From Streptomyces uncialis (GTDB lineage Bacteria > Actinomycetota > Actinomycetes > Streptomycetales > Streptomycetaceae): DNA of 64,000 bases. The notes below the pieces were generated by a model, which saw only the letters and a list, made by a program, of their open reading frames with translations, was not told the origin of the DNA and made no database searches. A program made the position numbers and the translations under genes. Where the stretch lies: the NCBI RefSeq assembly GCF_001905345.1, contig NZ_LFBV01000002.1:62001-126000 (forward strand). Reading direction: 5' to 3'. The first letter of the stretch is position 1, and every line of letters starts with the position of its first letter. Below, piece after piece: positions 41,722-51,231 of this stretch.

Positions 41722-44050
41722 CCGTGGCCCCCTCTCGGCCGCGGGTGGCCGATCCGCTTCCTCTCGGCACGCGCAGCTGAGCGAGAAGCTGGTACACGGT
41801 CTCGGTGCCGCGGCGCAGTTCCTCCACCTTGATGTACTCGTCCGTGCCGTGCATACGCCGCAAGGCGTCCCGGTCGACGGTGTACGGGTACATCCCGTAC
41901 ACCGGGATTCCCTTCTCACGGAAAGGGACAGCGCTGGTCACCGCTTCGAACTGTGCGGCGGTCGTGGCCACTTTGCCGTGGGTGACCGTCACGGCGCGCC
42001 GCCACATGCGGAAGATGTCCGTGTCGACCGTGGACGCCGGGACCGCGAGATATCCGGTGAACCGTTCCAACGCCTGCTGCTCCGTCTCGCCCGCGCGGGC
42101 CACGACGGACAGCACGGCGTGATCCGCGATGAGCTCACGTAGTCCGCGCACCACCGTGGCGGGGTCGTCCCCGCCGGGCAGGAAGCCGACGAGCATCCGC
42201 GCGGAGGCGCGGCCCGGGATGATGCTGGTGTAGTAGCCGGCGTCGGCGCCTACGAACGCGAGGGTGGTGCGCATCATGGCGTTGTGCAGTTCGGGGTGCC
42301 CGCTCGCTCTGATCGCGCGCTCACCGGCCTCGTTCCTGGCCGGTTGGGTGCGGGCGGAGAGCATGTCCCGGAGTGCGGCCGCGAACGCGCGGTCGCGAGT
42401 GGCGCGGCTCAACTCCTTGAAGTAGGTGCGGGACAGCGCGTTGGGGCGGATGGGGGCACGGAAGTCGCCGAGTAGTTCGAGCGCCCGACCGAGGCGGACC
42501 ACCGCCTGGCCCTCGTTGGGCTTCGAGGTGTGGGTCGCGTAGGCCCGGGTCTCCACCTGGACGAGGATCGCGCGCCTGTCCGAGCAGGTCAGACTGGCGA
42601 GCATGGGGGTGGTCTCGTCCTTCTGGTTCAGGATCCAGCCGCCCTCGGTGAGGACGACCCCGGGTTCTACCTTGCCCGGGTACTTGTCCAGCAGCCAACG
42701 CACTCCGTGGGAGCCTTGCTCCTCGTCACAGTCGGACCAGAAGATCACCTCGCGGTCGAAGCGTGCTCCTTCCCTCAGATGTCGCACCAGGGCGGCTGCG
42801 AAGGCCGCGTTGGTTCCCTTCATGTCCAGCGCGCCCCGACCGTAGAGACGTCCGTCCTTCACCTCGCCCCCGAAGGGGTCCACCGTCCACGGGTCGCCGA
42901 TCGCGGGCACCACGTCGGAGTGCCCGAGCAGAAGCAGGGGCTTCTTGTCCGTGGGGCCCGCGGCGGGGACTCGGGCGAAGAAGTGGACGTTTCCGGCCTT
43001 CGGGGTCTCAACCGTCTCCGTGCGGGCGCCGGCGTCCTCGAAGAGGTGCCGGAGCATCCGGGCGTGCGGCAGGGTGAGCGCGCCGTCGCCCGGATTGCCG
43101 GTGTCGTGACGGATCATCGCGGAGGCGAGAGCGACCGGGTCGACGGCGGCGGCGCTCGTGAACGTCGCCGGGCCCGTTCCGCTCCGGGCCGTCTGAAGCG
43201 GCGCGGTCACCGTCGCGTTCGGCGCGAGCGCCTCGGCAGGGGTGGCGGTCGCGCCGAACGCGACGGTGACCGCGCCGACGCCGACGCTCAGCAACGACCG
43301 CCGGGACGGTTCCCCGGCCGCGACCGGGGCCGGCACACAGGCCCGGATCACCGGCCCGGGGGCCGTGCGGTGGATGTCGTGACCGCCGTCCACGGTGTCT
43401 TCGGTCCACTGGATGTCTGTGTACCGTGCCCACTCACGGGCCGTCGTCTCGGAGACCCGCGGGTCGTGGGTGCCTCTGACCAGCCGGACCGGCACGGAGA
43501 GGCTCGGCGCGGCACGGCCGTCGTATCCCGCGCCGAGCCGGAGATCGGCGAGGATCGGGGCCAGGAGAAGTTCCTCGGCGGCCTCCGGCCCCTTGACCGG
43601 CTCCGGTGCCGTGAGGCCGGCTGCCGCCGCGTACGACCGCGCGTCCACCGCGGTGATCGACCGGGATCCACCGGTGCGGGCCGACGGCGGCCTGCCCGCC
43701 ACCACGCACAGGAGCGCCACGTCCCGGCCGGCTTCCGCCAGGGCTCGACACGTCTCGTACGCGATGACGCCGCCCAGGCCGACTCCGACCAGGATCAGCC
43801 GTCGGTCCGAGCCGGCGAGTTCGGCGGCGATCATCTGCGCGTACTCGGCCATGTCGGTCACCGGCCGCTCGCCGAGGCGCGGGCCGCGGCCGGGCGGGTC
43901 CACGACCGCGAGGGCCGTTCCGGTCGGCATCCGCGACGCCCAGGAGTCGAACGACGTGCCGGACGCGCCGGTGGGCGGAACGCAGACGACGAGCGTGTGG
44001 GCGTCGTCAGGCCGGAGGGTGAAGCGCACCCACGCCGCTGTCGTGGTCAT
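41714..44050 (-). CDS. Fusion of a type II thioesterase-like domain and an M20 peptidase
   Basis: 778 residues. Residues 1-235 form an alpha/beta-hydrolase like NRPS type II thioesterases (CVPPTGASGTSFDSWA; GGHDIH near the end), but the nucleophile elbow is GVGLGG, so the Ser of GHSMGG is missing. At about 245-272 lies RRSLLSVGVGAVTVAFGATA followed by PAEALA, which looks like a twin-arginine signal peptide with a cleavage site. Residues about 290-778 are an M20 metallopeptidase with a full zinc set: LGHSDVVPA, GRGALDMKG, DCDEEQGSHG and a late MHGTDEY. It could trim an N-acyl or aminoacyl group from the peptide. An internal GTG just before the signal could yield a separate exported enzyme. It overlaps the upstream NRPS stop (TGATG). 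Confidence 0.85.
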   Translation of the reverse strand: MTTTAAWVRFTLRPDDAHTLVVCVPPTGASGTSFDSWASRMPTGTALAVVDPPGRGPRLGERPVTDMAEYAQMIAAELAGSDRRLILVGVGLGGVIAYETCRALAEAGRDVALLCVVAGRPPSARTGGSRSITAVDARSYAAAAGLTAPEPVKGPEAAEELLLAPILADLRLGAGYDGRAAPSLSVPVRLVRGTHDPRVSETTAREWARYTDIQWTEDTVDGGHDIHRTAPGPVIRACVPAPVAAGEPSRRSLLSVGVGAVTVAFGATATPAEALAPNATVTAPLQTARSGTGPATFTSAAAVDPVALASAMIRHDTGNPGDGALTLPHARMLRHLFEDAGARTETVETPKAGNVHFFARVPAAGPTDKKPLLLLGHSDVVPAIGDPWTVDPFGGEVKDGRLYGRGALDMKGTNAAFAAALVRHLREGARFDREVIFWSDCDEEQGSHGVRWLLDKYPGKVEPGVVLTEGGWILNQKDETTPMLASLTCSDRRAILVQVETRAYATHTSKPNEGQAVVRLGRALELLGDFRAPIRPNALSRTYFKELSRATRDRAFAAALRDMLSARTQPARNEAGERAIRASGHPELHNAMMRTTLAFVGADAGYYTSIIPGRASARMLVGFLPGGDDPATVVRGLRELIADHAVLSVVARAGETEQQALERFTGYLAVPASTVDTDIFRMWRRAVTVTHGKVATTAAQFEAVTSAVPFREKGIPVYGMYPYTVDRDALRRMHGTDEYIKVEELRRGTETVYQLLAQLRVPRGSGSATRGREGATGG

Positions 44051-45852
44051 GCGCCGGCCTCCGCGTCGCCGTCACGGTCGCGGCACAGCTCGACGACCCC
44101 CGAGAAGGTGGGGGACCCGAGCAGTCGACGCAGGCTGATGCGCTTGCCGAACGCCGTCTCCAGCCGGTTCGCGAACCGGACGGCCAGCAGGGAGTGGCCG
44201 CCCGCGTCGAAGAAGTTGTCGTCCGGCGTGGCGGGGGCCGTTCCGAGCAAACGCTCCCAGAGGCCGAGGACGACGCTCTCTGTCTCGTCGGCCGGTGCGA
44301 ACCGCTCGCGCGGCCCCTGGGCGGCATTCTCGGCGATCGTCCCGAGGACGACACGGTCCAGCTTGCCGTTGGTCCCCAAAGGCAGGTTCGGCAGCACGAC
44401 GATCCGTGACGGGAGCATGTAGTCCGGCAGCCGATCCCGGAGGAAGGCTCGCAGAGCCGCCGGATCCGCTTCAGCCGCCTCCGTCACACAGGCGACCAGC
44501 CGGGGTTCCCCTTGTTCCTCGGTGACGAAGACACCCGCTTCGGCGACGGACGGATTCTTGCGCAGGGTGGCCTCGATCTCTTCGAGTTCGACACGATAGC
44601 CGCGAATTTTCACCTGGTTGTCGACCCGTCCGACGATCTCCAGATCGCCTCCGGCGGACAGCCGACCGCGATCTCCGGTGCGGTAGCGGCGCACGCCGTC
44701 GTCCCCTGTGGTGAACCTGTCGCCGCTGGCACGGACATAGCCCAGCGCCAGGGGCGTCCCCGCCACCCACACCTCGCCGACCACTCCCGGGGGCAGCAGC
44801 CGACCGTACCGGTCGTGCACGGTGAGGGACGCGCCTGCCACCGCCTTCCCGACGGGCACCCGGTCGGCGTCGGGGGCGAGCGCGGCGGTGTCGTACGCGG
44901 CGACGTTCGAGGCGGTCTCCGTCATCCCGTACAGGTTGAGCAGGGTGGTACCCGGGAACGTCGCGCGGAACCGGTGGACTGTGGCCGTCGGCAGGGCGTC
45001 CGCACCGCTGGTCACGAGCACCGGACGATGCGCGAGTCCGCCGCGGCGGTCCGCCTCGTCCAGCAGCCCGGTCACAAGGTGCGGAGTGAGGAACAGATGG
45101 GTGACCCGCTCGCGTTCGAAGGCGTCGGCGAAGAGGGCGGGGTCCAAGACCTCCTCCCTGGTCAGGAAGACGGACGGGACTCCCCGCAGGAGTCCGCCGA
45201 GCAGTTCCCAGGGGGAGGCGACCAGGGAGACGGACTTCTGGACGGCGAGTACGGCTCCGGGCTCGAAGGGGTGGTCACGCCACATCCACCGCAACCGGTT
45301 GAGGACCGCCCGGCAGCCGATGCGCACCCCTTTGGGGTCCCCGGTCGTGCCCGAGGTGTAGACGATGTGGAACACCGCCGAGGGATCGTCGTCGGCCGGG
45401 TCGCGAGGCGCGAGCACGGGCCCCCGCGTCGGCTCGGTCAGCCGTACCCGGGGCGCGTCCAGCGTCGGGAACTGGTCGAGCCCCGGTTCCGCGAGTACGC
45501 AGTCCGGAGCGGTCTCCTCGATCATCCTGCGCTGTCGGCGGGCCGGAATCGCCGGGTCGAGACCGAGATGGCCGGCACCGGTGCGCAGCACCGCGAGCAC
45601 ACCGGCGAGAGCGGCGGGCCCCCGATCGGCCGCGAGCGCGACGACGCCGCCGGGGCGCACACCGCGATCGGCGAGCTGTGCCGCGAGTCGGCCGCTCCAC
45701 AGATCCAGTTGGCCGTAGGTCAGGACGCGCTCGCCGGTCCGCACCGCGATCGCGTCCGGGGTGGCGGCGGCCTGCGCGGCGAAGAGCGCCGCGAGTGACG
45801 CGGGGCCGTCGCCGATGCCGGCCTCATGCGGTGCGGTGACGTCGGACAGCAT
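44047..45852 (-). CDS. NRPS module, adenylation plus carrier domain (A-PCP)
   Basis: 601 residues from ATG 45852 (TGATG overlap with the upstream NRPS stop). A-domain motifs: YTSGTTGDPKG, LYGMTETAS, YRTGDRGRL, GYRVELEEIE and the A10 lysine in GTNGKLDR. PCP: DAGGHSLLAVRF. My reading of the specificity residues is V-A-W-F-V-S-L-S-N-K. Asp235, which holds the alpha-amino group, is Val (SLVASPWE). From memory this is closer to beta-alanine-type codes than to alpha-amino-acid codes, so a beta-amino acid or an acid lacking a free alpha-amine is likely. No C domain is in cis; the upstream protein ends in one. Confidence 0.9.
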   Translation of the reverse strand: MLSDVTAPHEAGIGDGPASLAALFAAQAAATPDAIAVRTGERVLTYGQLDLWSGRLAAQLADRGVRPGGVVALAADRGPAALAGVLAVLRTGAGHLGLDPAIPARRQRRMIEETAPDCVLAEPGLDQFPTLDAPRVRLTEPTRGPVLAPRDPADDDPSAVFHIVYTSGTTGDPKGVRIGCRAVLNRLRWMWRDHPFEPGAVLAVQKSVSLVASPWELLGGLLRGVPSVFLTREEVLDPALFADAFERERVTHLFLTPHLVTGLLDEADRRGGLAHRPVLVTSGADALPTATVHRFRATFPGTTLLNLYGMTETASNVAAYDTAALAPDADRVPVGKAVAGASLTVHDRYGRLLPPGVVGEVWVAGTPLALGYVRASGDRFTTGDDGVRRYRTGDRGRLSAGGDLEIVGRVDNQVKIRGYRVELEEIEATLRKNPSVAEAGVFVTEEQGEPRLVACVTEAAEADPAALRAFLRDRLPDYMLPSRIVVLPNLPLGTNGKLDRVVLGTIAENAAQGPRERFAPADETESVVLGLWERLLGTAPATPDDNFFDAGGHSLLAVRFANRLETAFGKRISLRRLLGSPTFSGVVELCRDRDGDAEAGA

Positions 45853-48800
45853 CAGAGGGTTCCTCCCGTGGTGAGGTTGGAGACGAGGTACCGGCTCTTC
45901 GCGTCCGGCAGCAGGTTCAACGCGCGGGTCGCAGTGCCGGGGGCCTGTACGAGGGCGCGCGCGGCGAGCAGCGTGCTCTCCAGCACGTTCCGGGCGACGT
46001 CCTCGTCCATCAGCTGCGGCTGATATGCGAACTGCAGGAGAAGCTCCCCCGGCCCGTGCGGCTGCACGTAGAGCGCGCAGTCGTACTTGGTGTAGCCGGT
46101 GTCGAGTTCGACGAATCGGAAGGTCACCCCGTCCGCGGTCGTGCCCGCCGCCGGGTAGGCGAGCATGTTGAGCATGGTCTGGAAAACGGGCGTGGCGGAG
46201 CCGCTGCGCGCGGTGGCCGGCAGATCGCGCAGGGTCCAGCCGAAGGGATGGTCGGACGCGGCGTATCCGTCGAGCACCACGTCCCGGACCCGTTCCGCGA
46301 AGGTGCCGATGGTCGTGCCGGGGTCCACCGCGATGCGCAGCGGGAGCATCGACAGCATGAAGGCGGGGACGTCGGCCTGCTCGGGACGGTCGCGGCTCGC
46401 CATCGGCGCGCCGATCATCACCTCGTCGGTGTCGCCGTAGTACGCGAGGGCCAGCGCGTAAGCGGCGAGGAGGTGACTGAACGAGGTCCCGCCGATGCGG
46501 CGCGCCGACTCCCGCACGGACGTCGTCAGATCCTCTGTCAGGACGGCCTCGACGATCCGACCCCGGTACGTCGGTCGCTTCGGCCTCGGCCGCTGCGCCA
46601 CGTCGAGCACGGGCAGTTCGCCGGCGAGCTGTCGATGCCAGTACGCGCCGGCCTCGGCGACTTCCGGGGTGCGCAGGAGTTCCTCGTGCCAGTCGAGGTA
46701 GCGGTCGTAGTGCGCGGTTCGCTCCCGGTCGGCGGTGGCCGTGCGGTCCCGTGCCGATTGGTACAGCTCTGCGAGGCGACGGAACAGCACGGTGGCACCC
46801 CAGCCGTCGAGCAGGATCTCGTGCATGGTGACCAGAAGCCGGTGCTCCCGGTCCCCGAGGGAGAACAGGCGCAGTCGCAGGGGTGGTTCCGAGGTCAGGG
46901 CGAACGGCCGCGCGGCCTCGTCGGCGGCCTCCTCCCGGTGGCGCCGCAGGCGTTCCTCCGCTCCGTGTTCTCCGAGGTGCTCGACGGCGGGCAGCGGCAC
47001 GCGCCAGTGCGGGTAGCTGTGGACGGGCCTGTCGTCCTGTTCCGCGAAACGCGCGAGCAGGACCGGATTCTCCTCCAGCAGCAGGTCCCAGGCGCGGGAG
47101 AGCCGGTCGTGATCGAGTGGGCCGTCCAGCACCAGGGATCCCTGGTAGCTGTAGTTCGGGCTGTCCGGGTCGAGACACCAGTGGAAGTAGACCCCTTCCT
47201 GTTGCGGCGTCAGCGGCCGGGTGCGCGGGACGTCGTCCGAGGCGCTCCCGGCGGAGGGGGCGGGGCGCCGCTCGGCCGGGGTCCCGACGGGGGCGGAGTC
47301 CGTGGCGAGGGCGGCGAGAGCGGCCGGGCTGCCGTCGCCCAGGACATCGCGCAGAGTAGCGGCGGTCCCGTCGACGCGCAGCCGGGCCAGCAGCCGCATG
47401 GCCAGGAGGGAGTCGCCGCCCAGCTCCAGGAACGTCTCGTCACGGCCGACCGCGCCCGTGCCCAGCAGTTCGGCGACGACGGCGGCGATGTGCCGTTCCG
47501 TCAGATCATGGGGGGCGTCGTAGGCCCGGGCGGCGGGTCGTTCCCTGCGGGGCGGCGGGGGAAGCGCGGCGTGGTCCGTCTTGCCGTTGCGAGTCAGCGG
47601 CAGGGCCGCCAGCTCCACGAAGACGGATGGCACCATGGCCTGGGGGAGCCGGTCGGATAGATGGGCGCGCAGCTCGTCGACGGGGAGGGGAGAGCGGTCC
47701 GACACCACGTGGCCGACGAGTCGGGGCGGCACCGCCGCGGCGGGTGCGAGTCCCGTCTCCCGGGCCACCAGCGCGGCGGACGGCTCCGGGGTGTGCACCG
47801 TCACCGCGCAGGCGGTCACGGCCGGATGAGCTCCGAGGACGGCTTCGATCTCCGCGAGCTCCATCCGGACGCCACCCAGCTTCACCTGGCGGTCGACGCG
47901 GCCCAGGTACTCCAACTCCCCGGACGGCAGGACGCGGACGGCATCCCCGGTCCGGTACACGCGGCCGTGCCCGGTGAACGGGTCCTGGTGGAAGGTCTCA
48001 GCGGTACGCAGCGGATCACCGAGGTAGCCGCGACCCACCGCGACCCCGCCGACGAACAGCTCCCCCGCCTCGCCTCGCGGGCACGACAGCCAGCTGTCGC
48101 CGTCTCCGCGCAGCACGTACAGCGTGACATTGCCGATAGGGCCGCCGATCGGAAGGTGGCGCACGTCCGGGGCGGGTGCCACAAGTCTCGCGTGCGTCAC
48201 GTCGTCGGAGCATTCCGTGGGCCCGTACGCGTTCAGCAGTCCGACCGTCGGGAAGGCGGCGAGCCAGCGGCGAGCCAGCGCCGGCGGCAGCTCCTCACCG
48301 GTGGCGATCATCCAGCGGAGTCCGGCGAGGGTCTTCCATTCGGGCTGGGCCGGGCCGACGGATGCCGTACAGGTGTCCCGGGCGTCCAACAGGAATCGGA
48401 TCAGCGTGGGCACGACCTCCAGGACGGTGGTGCCCCGGCGCACGACGGACGTCAGCAGCGCCGCGCCGTCCTGGGCCTCGTCGTCGGTGTAGATCTGCAC
48501 GACGCCACCGGTCAGAAGCGGGGCGAGCATCTGCCAGACGGAGATGTCGAAACCGAGTGGAGCGGTCTGGGCCAGTCGGTCCTCCGCGCCCAGCCCGAGG
48601 TCATGGACCTTCGCCCACAGGTGGTTGAGCATGCCCTGGTGCTCGACCAGCGCGCCTTTGGGGCGGCCGGTGGAACCCGAGGTGTAGAGGACGTAGCGGA
48701 TCTCGTCGGGGGCCGGGGGCAGGGGACGCCCCGTGGGGACGGCGGTTTCCGCGTCGAGGGTGAACCGCAGTGTGGGGCAGCCCGCCGCCTCGGCTCCCTT

Positions 48801-49262
48801 GACCAGCGACTTCCGGGCTTCGGGCCTGCCGGTGGTGATCAGGCAGCTCGCCGCGCTGTCGGCGAGGACGTCCTCGACGCGGGCGGACGGCCACCCGGCA
48901 TCCACCGGGAGATAGACCGCGCCCAGGATTTCCAGGGCCAGGAAGGCGGTCACGACCTCGCTGCCGCGCTCGCCGCCGACGGCGACCACCTGGCCGGGGC
49001 CGACGCCCCGGGCGGCGAGTGCCGACGCGGCCCGCCGGGCCTCGTCCGCGAGTTCGCCGTAGCCGACGGTGCGTCCGGCTTCCTCCACGGCGGGTCGCCC
49101 CGGGGTCCGTTCCGCGTGGCGTTCGACGTGGGTGACCACCGCGTCGCGGAGGTCGTAGGGCTCGGTTCTGGACAGGGCGACCGCGCTCGCGGCCTTCCGG
49201 TGGGCCTCCGTGAGTGGAAGCGGCGGGAATACGGCGGGCACGAGCGAGGGGGTGTCACTCAC
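45852..49262 (-). CDS. NRPS A-PCP-C protein
   Basis: 1,136 residues from GTG 49262, overlapping the methyltransferase stop (GTGA). Adenylation domain (about 30-530): YTSGSTGRPKG, AYGPTE, YRTGDAV, and NGKTDHA at the end. Code read as D-I-W-E-I-T-A-D-D-K, with Asp235 present. From memory it resembles codes for diamino acids such as 2,4-diaminobutyrate, which fits the diaminopropionate genes nearby. PCP: LELGGDSLLAMRL (about 580). Condensation domain (about 655-1110): its motif is MHEILLDG, so the second, catalytic His of HHxxxDG is Glu. The order suggests that this protein loads the first residue and its C domain passes it to the next A-PCP. Confidence 0.92.
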   Translation of the reverse strand: MSDTPSLVPAVFPPLPLTEAHRKAASAVALSRTEPYDLRDAVVTHVERHAERTPGRPAVEEAGRTVGYGELADEARRAASALAARGVGPGQVVAVGGERGSEVVTAFLALEILGAVYLPVDAGWPSARVEDVLADSAASCLITTGRPEARKSLVKGAEAAGCPTLRFTLDAETAVPTGRPLPPAPDEIRYVLYTSGSTGRPKGALVEHQGMLNHLWAKVHDLGLGAEDRLAQTAPLGFDISVWQMLAPLLTGGVVQIYTDDEAQDGAALLTSVVRRGTTVLEVVPTLIRFLLDARDTCTASVGPAQPEWKTLAGLRWMIATGEELPPALARRWLAAFPTVGLLNAYGPTECSDDVTHARLVAPAPDVRHLPIGGPIGNVTLYVLRGDGDSWLSCPRGEAGELFVGGVAVGRGYLGDPLRTAETFHQDPFTGHGRVYRTGDAVRVLPSGELEYLGRVDRQVKLGGVRMELAEIEAVLGAHPAVTACAVTVHTPEPSAALVARETGLAPAAAVPPRLVGHVVSDRSPLPVDELRAHLSDRLPQAMVPSVFVELAALPLTRNGKTDHAALPPPPRRERPAARAYDAPHDLTERHIAAVVAELLGTGAVGRDETFLELGGDSLLAMRLLARLRVDGTAATLRDVLGDGSPAALAALATDSAPVGTPAERRPAPSAGSASDDVPRTRPLTPQQEGVYFHWCLDPDSPNYSYQGSLVLDGPLDHDRLSRAWDLLLEENPVLLARFAEQDDRPVHSYPHWRVPLPAVEHLGEHGAEERLRRHREEAADEAARPFALTSEPPLRLRLFSLGDREHRLLVTMHEILLDGWGATVLFRRLAELYQSARDRTATADRERTAHYDRYLDWHEELLRTPEVAEAGAYWHRQLAGELPVLDVAQRPRPKRPTYRGRIVEAVLTEDLTTSVRESARRIGGTSFSHLLAAYALALAYYGDTDEVMIGAPMASRDRPEQADVPAFMLSMLPLRIAVDPGTTIGTFAERVRDVVLDGYAASDHPFGWTLRDLPATARSGSATPVFQTMLNMLAYPAAGTTADGVTFRFVELDTGYTKYDCALYVQPHGPGELLLQFAYQPQLMDEDVARNVLESTLLAARALVQAPGTATRALNLLPDAKSRYLVSNLTTGGTL

Positions 49263-50071
49263 CGTCGCTCCCTCTTCTCGGCGATCACCTGGAGGTATTC
49301 CACAGGTAGACCGGTCCCCCGGCTGTCGGTGGTGACGAAGCGCTCGGTCATCTCGACCAGCTCGGCGCGCAGTTCGTGCCATCGGCCCGGAGGGGAGATG
49401 GTGTTGCGGGCGGCGATGCACGGGCCGAAGCAGGATTCGAAGAAGGCGATCAGCCCCTCGGCGTCGAATGCGTACCACAGCGCGCGACGCTCCGTCGTGA
49501 GCTCGAACGAGTCCCCGAACAGCTCTCGTTGGTACTCCTCGTCACCCCAGAGCATGGGCTGTCCCTGGTTTCCCGTGGGCGAGGGAAAGTACGAGGACAG
49601 GATCTCCTGGAAGTGCGCCGTCCAACTGCGGCTGGTCCAGTTGCACATGCCGATACGCCCACCGGGACGGCAGACACGTGCCATCTCGCCCGCCGCGGCG
49701 GCGTGATGCGGGGCGAACTGCACACCGTAGGTCGAGGTCACGAGGTCGAACGAGTCGTCGCCGAAGGGAAGCTCCTCGGCATCGCCGCGGTGAAGGTCGA
49801 TGTGGACGCCCGCCCGCTCGGCTCGTTCAAGGGCGTCCGGGAAGAACTCGTCGGTCAGATCGAGGCCCTGGACGAGTGAACCGCGACGCGCGGACAGAAG
49901 GGCCACGTTGCCGTTTCCGGTCGCCACGTCGAGGTGCAGCGTGCCGGGCTCCGGGGCGAGACGGTCGATCAGATCGACTGCTCCGGGCCTGAGGAGGTCG
50001 GCGACATGCCGGTACTCGCCGTACGACCACATGGTGCGGTTGACCTCACGGATGTCCTGATGCGTGGGCAT
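49259..50071 (-). CDS. Class I SAM-dependent methyltransferase
   Basis: 270 residues. Motif I is LHLDVATGNGNVALLSARRG (about 45-64); others are GLDLTDEF, DLVTSTYGVQFAPH and CRPGGRIGMCNWTS. It is a UbiE-like small-molecule methyltransferase and probably methylates an amine or hydroxyl of the peptide or its precursor. It lies 15 bases after the SbnB-like gene, and its stop overlaps the NRPS start. The target cannot be told from sequence. Confidence 0.88.
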   Translation of the reverse strand: MPTHQDIREVNRTMWSYGEYRHVADLLRPGAVDLIDRLAPEPGTLHLDVATGNGNVALLSARRGSLVQGLDLTDEFFPDALERAERAGVHIDLHRGDAEELPFGDDSFDLVTSTYGVQFAPHHAAAAGEMARVCRPGGRIGMCNWTSRSWTAHFQEILSSYFPSPTGNQGQPMLWGDEEYQRELFGDSFELTTERRALWYAFDAEGLIAFFESCFGPCIAARNTISPPGRWHELRAELVEMTERFVTTDSRGTGLPVEYLQVIAEKRERR

Positions 50072-50086
50072 GGTGTCTCTTCTCTC

Positions 50087-51157
50087 TCAGAGGCTGAGCA
50101 GGCTGCCGATGTCGCGGGCCTCGGCCTGGGCACGGACTCGGTCGGCGACGGCCACGTCCAGGATCGACATGCCGAACGGGTTGCTGACGATGACGTCGTT
50201 CTGGCCGCGCCGACCGGGATGGCGGCCGGCCACGATGTCGGCAAGTGAAGCGTCCACTCTCCGCGCGCCCGGCAGGGGAGTCACTCCGGGCCGCGGCAGG
50301 CCGTCGGGCCCGAGCAGGCTGCCCGCGCGGTGCATGCGGCCGAGGAGGCGTCGTGGGTCGTCGGACACCAGGCCCCAGTCGTCGACGACCACGAGATCGG
50401 CGCTCGACACCGCCTCCTGGGTGAGGTCGTCGAGAGAGACATGGGCGATCAGCGCGCCCGCTTTCAGCCAGTCGGGCTCGATGTAACCCTCCGTGACCGT
50501 GGTGACCGGAACAACCAGGTCGGCGTCGGCGACGCACTCCCGCGGTCCTGCGGCTGCCTTCAACGCCAGGCGCTCCCCGCCGGGCAGCCCGGCGACGAAC
50601 GCCAGCAGGCTCTCCGCGCGGCCCGGTGTGATGTCGTACGCGATGACCTCGCCGAGCGTCGGCACACTCGCCAGCAGGAGCGTCGCGTGGGCCTGCGCCA
50701 ACGTGCCACAGCCGATGAGCGCGAGGGTCCGGGGTATCTCGACGGCGAGGTGTCGCGCCGCGAGGGCGGTCACCGCCGCAGTGCGCATGGCGCTGATGTA
50801 GGCGGCCTCCATCAGGGCGACGGGCCGGGCCGTGTCCACGTCGAGCAGCAGCGTGAACCCTTGGGACCGGGGAATGCCCCGGTCGGGGTTGGCGACACTC
50901 GCATTGATCGTCTTCAGGCCGATCACCGGCCCGGACTCCTTGATGAGCGCGCCCGGCATGGCCAGGCATCGGGCGGCGGCGCCGCCCGATGTCGTCCAGC
51001 CCAGATACGCCTCTTCCGGGAGGACCGACCTGCCCTCGCTGTGCAGCACCAGCGCCTCGGCGACGGCGTCGACGATATCGATCCGCCGGGTCGCCTCAAT
51101 GACGTCCGCACGGGTCAGATAGCGAAAGGAACTCTCGGGGTAGCGCTCGAAATCCAC
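50087..51157 (-). CDS. sbnB: SbnB-like dehydrogenase (ornithine cyclodeaminase family), diaminopropionate synthesis
   Basis: 356 residues from GTG 51157, which has AGGAGG about nine bases upstream. Ornithine cyclodeaminase/mu-crystallin fold: FTLLLDVDTARPVALMEA, AISAMRTAAVTALAARHL (read SAMRTAAVTALAARHL) and NAD motif LALIGCGTLAQAHATLLL. In siderophore and antibiotic clusters this family, paired with an SbnA-type synthase, oxidatively cleaves N-(1-amino-1-carboxyethyl)-glutamate to 2-oxoglutarate and L-2,3-diaminopropionate. The SbnA-like gene is at the head of the same operon. True ornithine cyclodeaminase (proline formation) is the alternative, but the pairing argues against it. Confidence 0.85.
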   Translation of the reverse strand: MDFERYPESSFRYLTRADVIEATRRIDIVDAVAEALVLHSEGRSVLPEEAYLGWTTSGGAAARCLAMPGALIKESGPVIGLKTINASVANPDRGIPRSQGFTLLLDVDTARPVALMEAAYISAMRTAAVTALAARHLAVEIPRTLALIGCGTLAQAHATLLLASVPTLGEVIAYDITPGRAESLLAFVAGLPGGERLALKAAAGPRECVADADLVVPVTTVTEGYIEPDWLKAGALIAHVSLDDLTQEAVSSADLVVVDDWGLVSDDPRRLLGRMHRAGSLLGPDGLPRPGVTPLPGARRVDASLADIVAGRHPGRRGQNDVIVSNPFGMSILDVAVADRVRAQAEARDIGSLLSL

Positions 51158-51231
51158 GGGCGGAGACCTCCTGAGGTCTGAGGGTGGGACTCGGAACTCG
51201 CGGGGAAGACAGACACGGGGAGAGACCGGGG

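Noticed and set aside
41722..41919. Longer start for the free condensation domain
   Set aside because: It would overlap the M20 gene by about 200 bases and adds a low-complexity Cys/Arg segment; GTG 41721 has a good ribosome site.
45853..47178. Upstream extension of the A-PCP NRPS frame
   Set aside because: It overlaps the A-PCP-C gene out of frame and encodes an Arg/Pro-rich antisense-like sequence. ATG 45852 is coupled to the previous stop.
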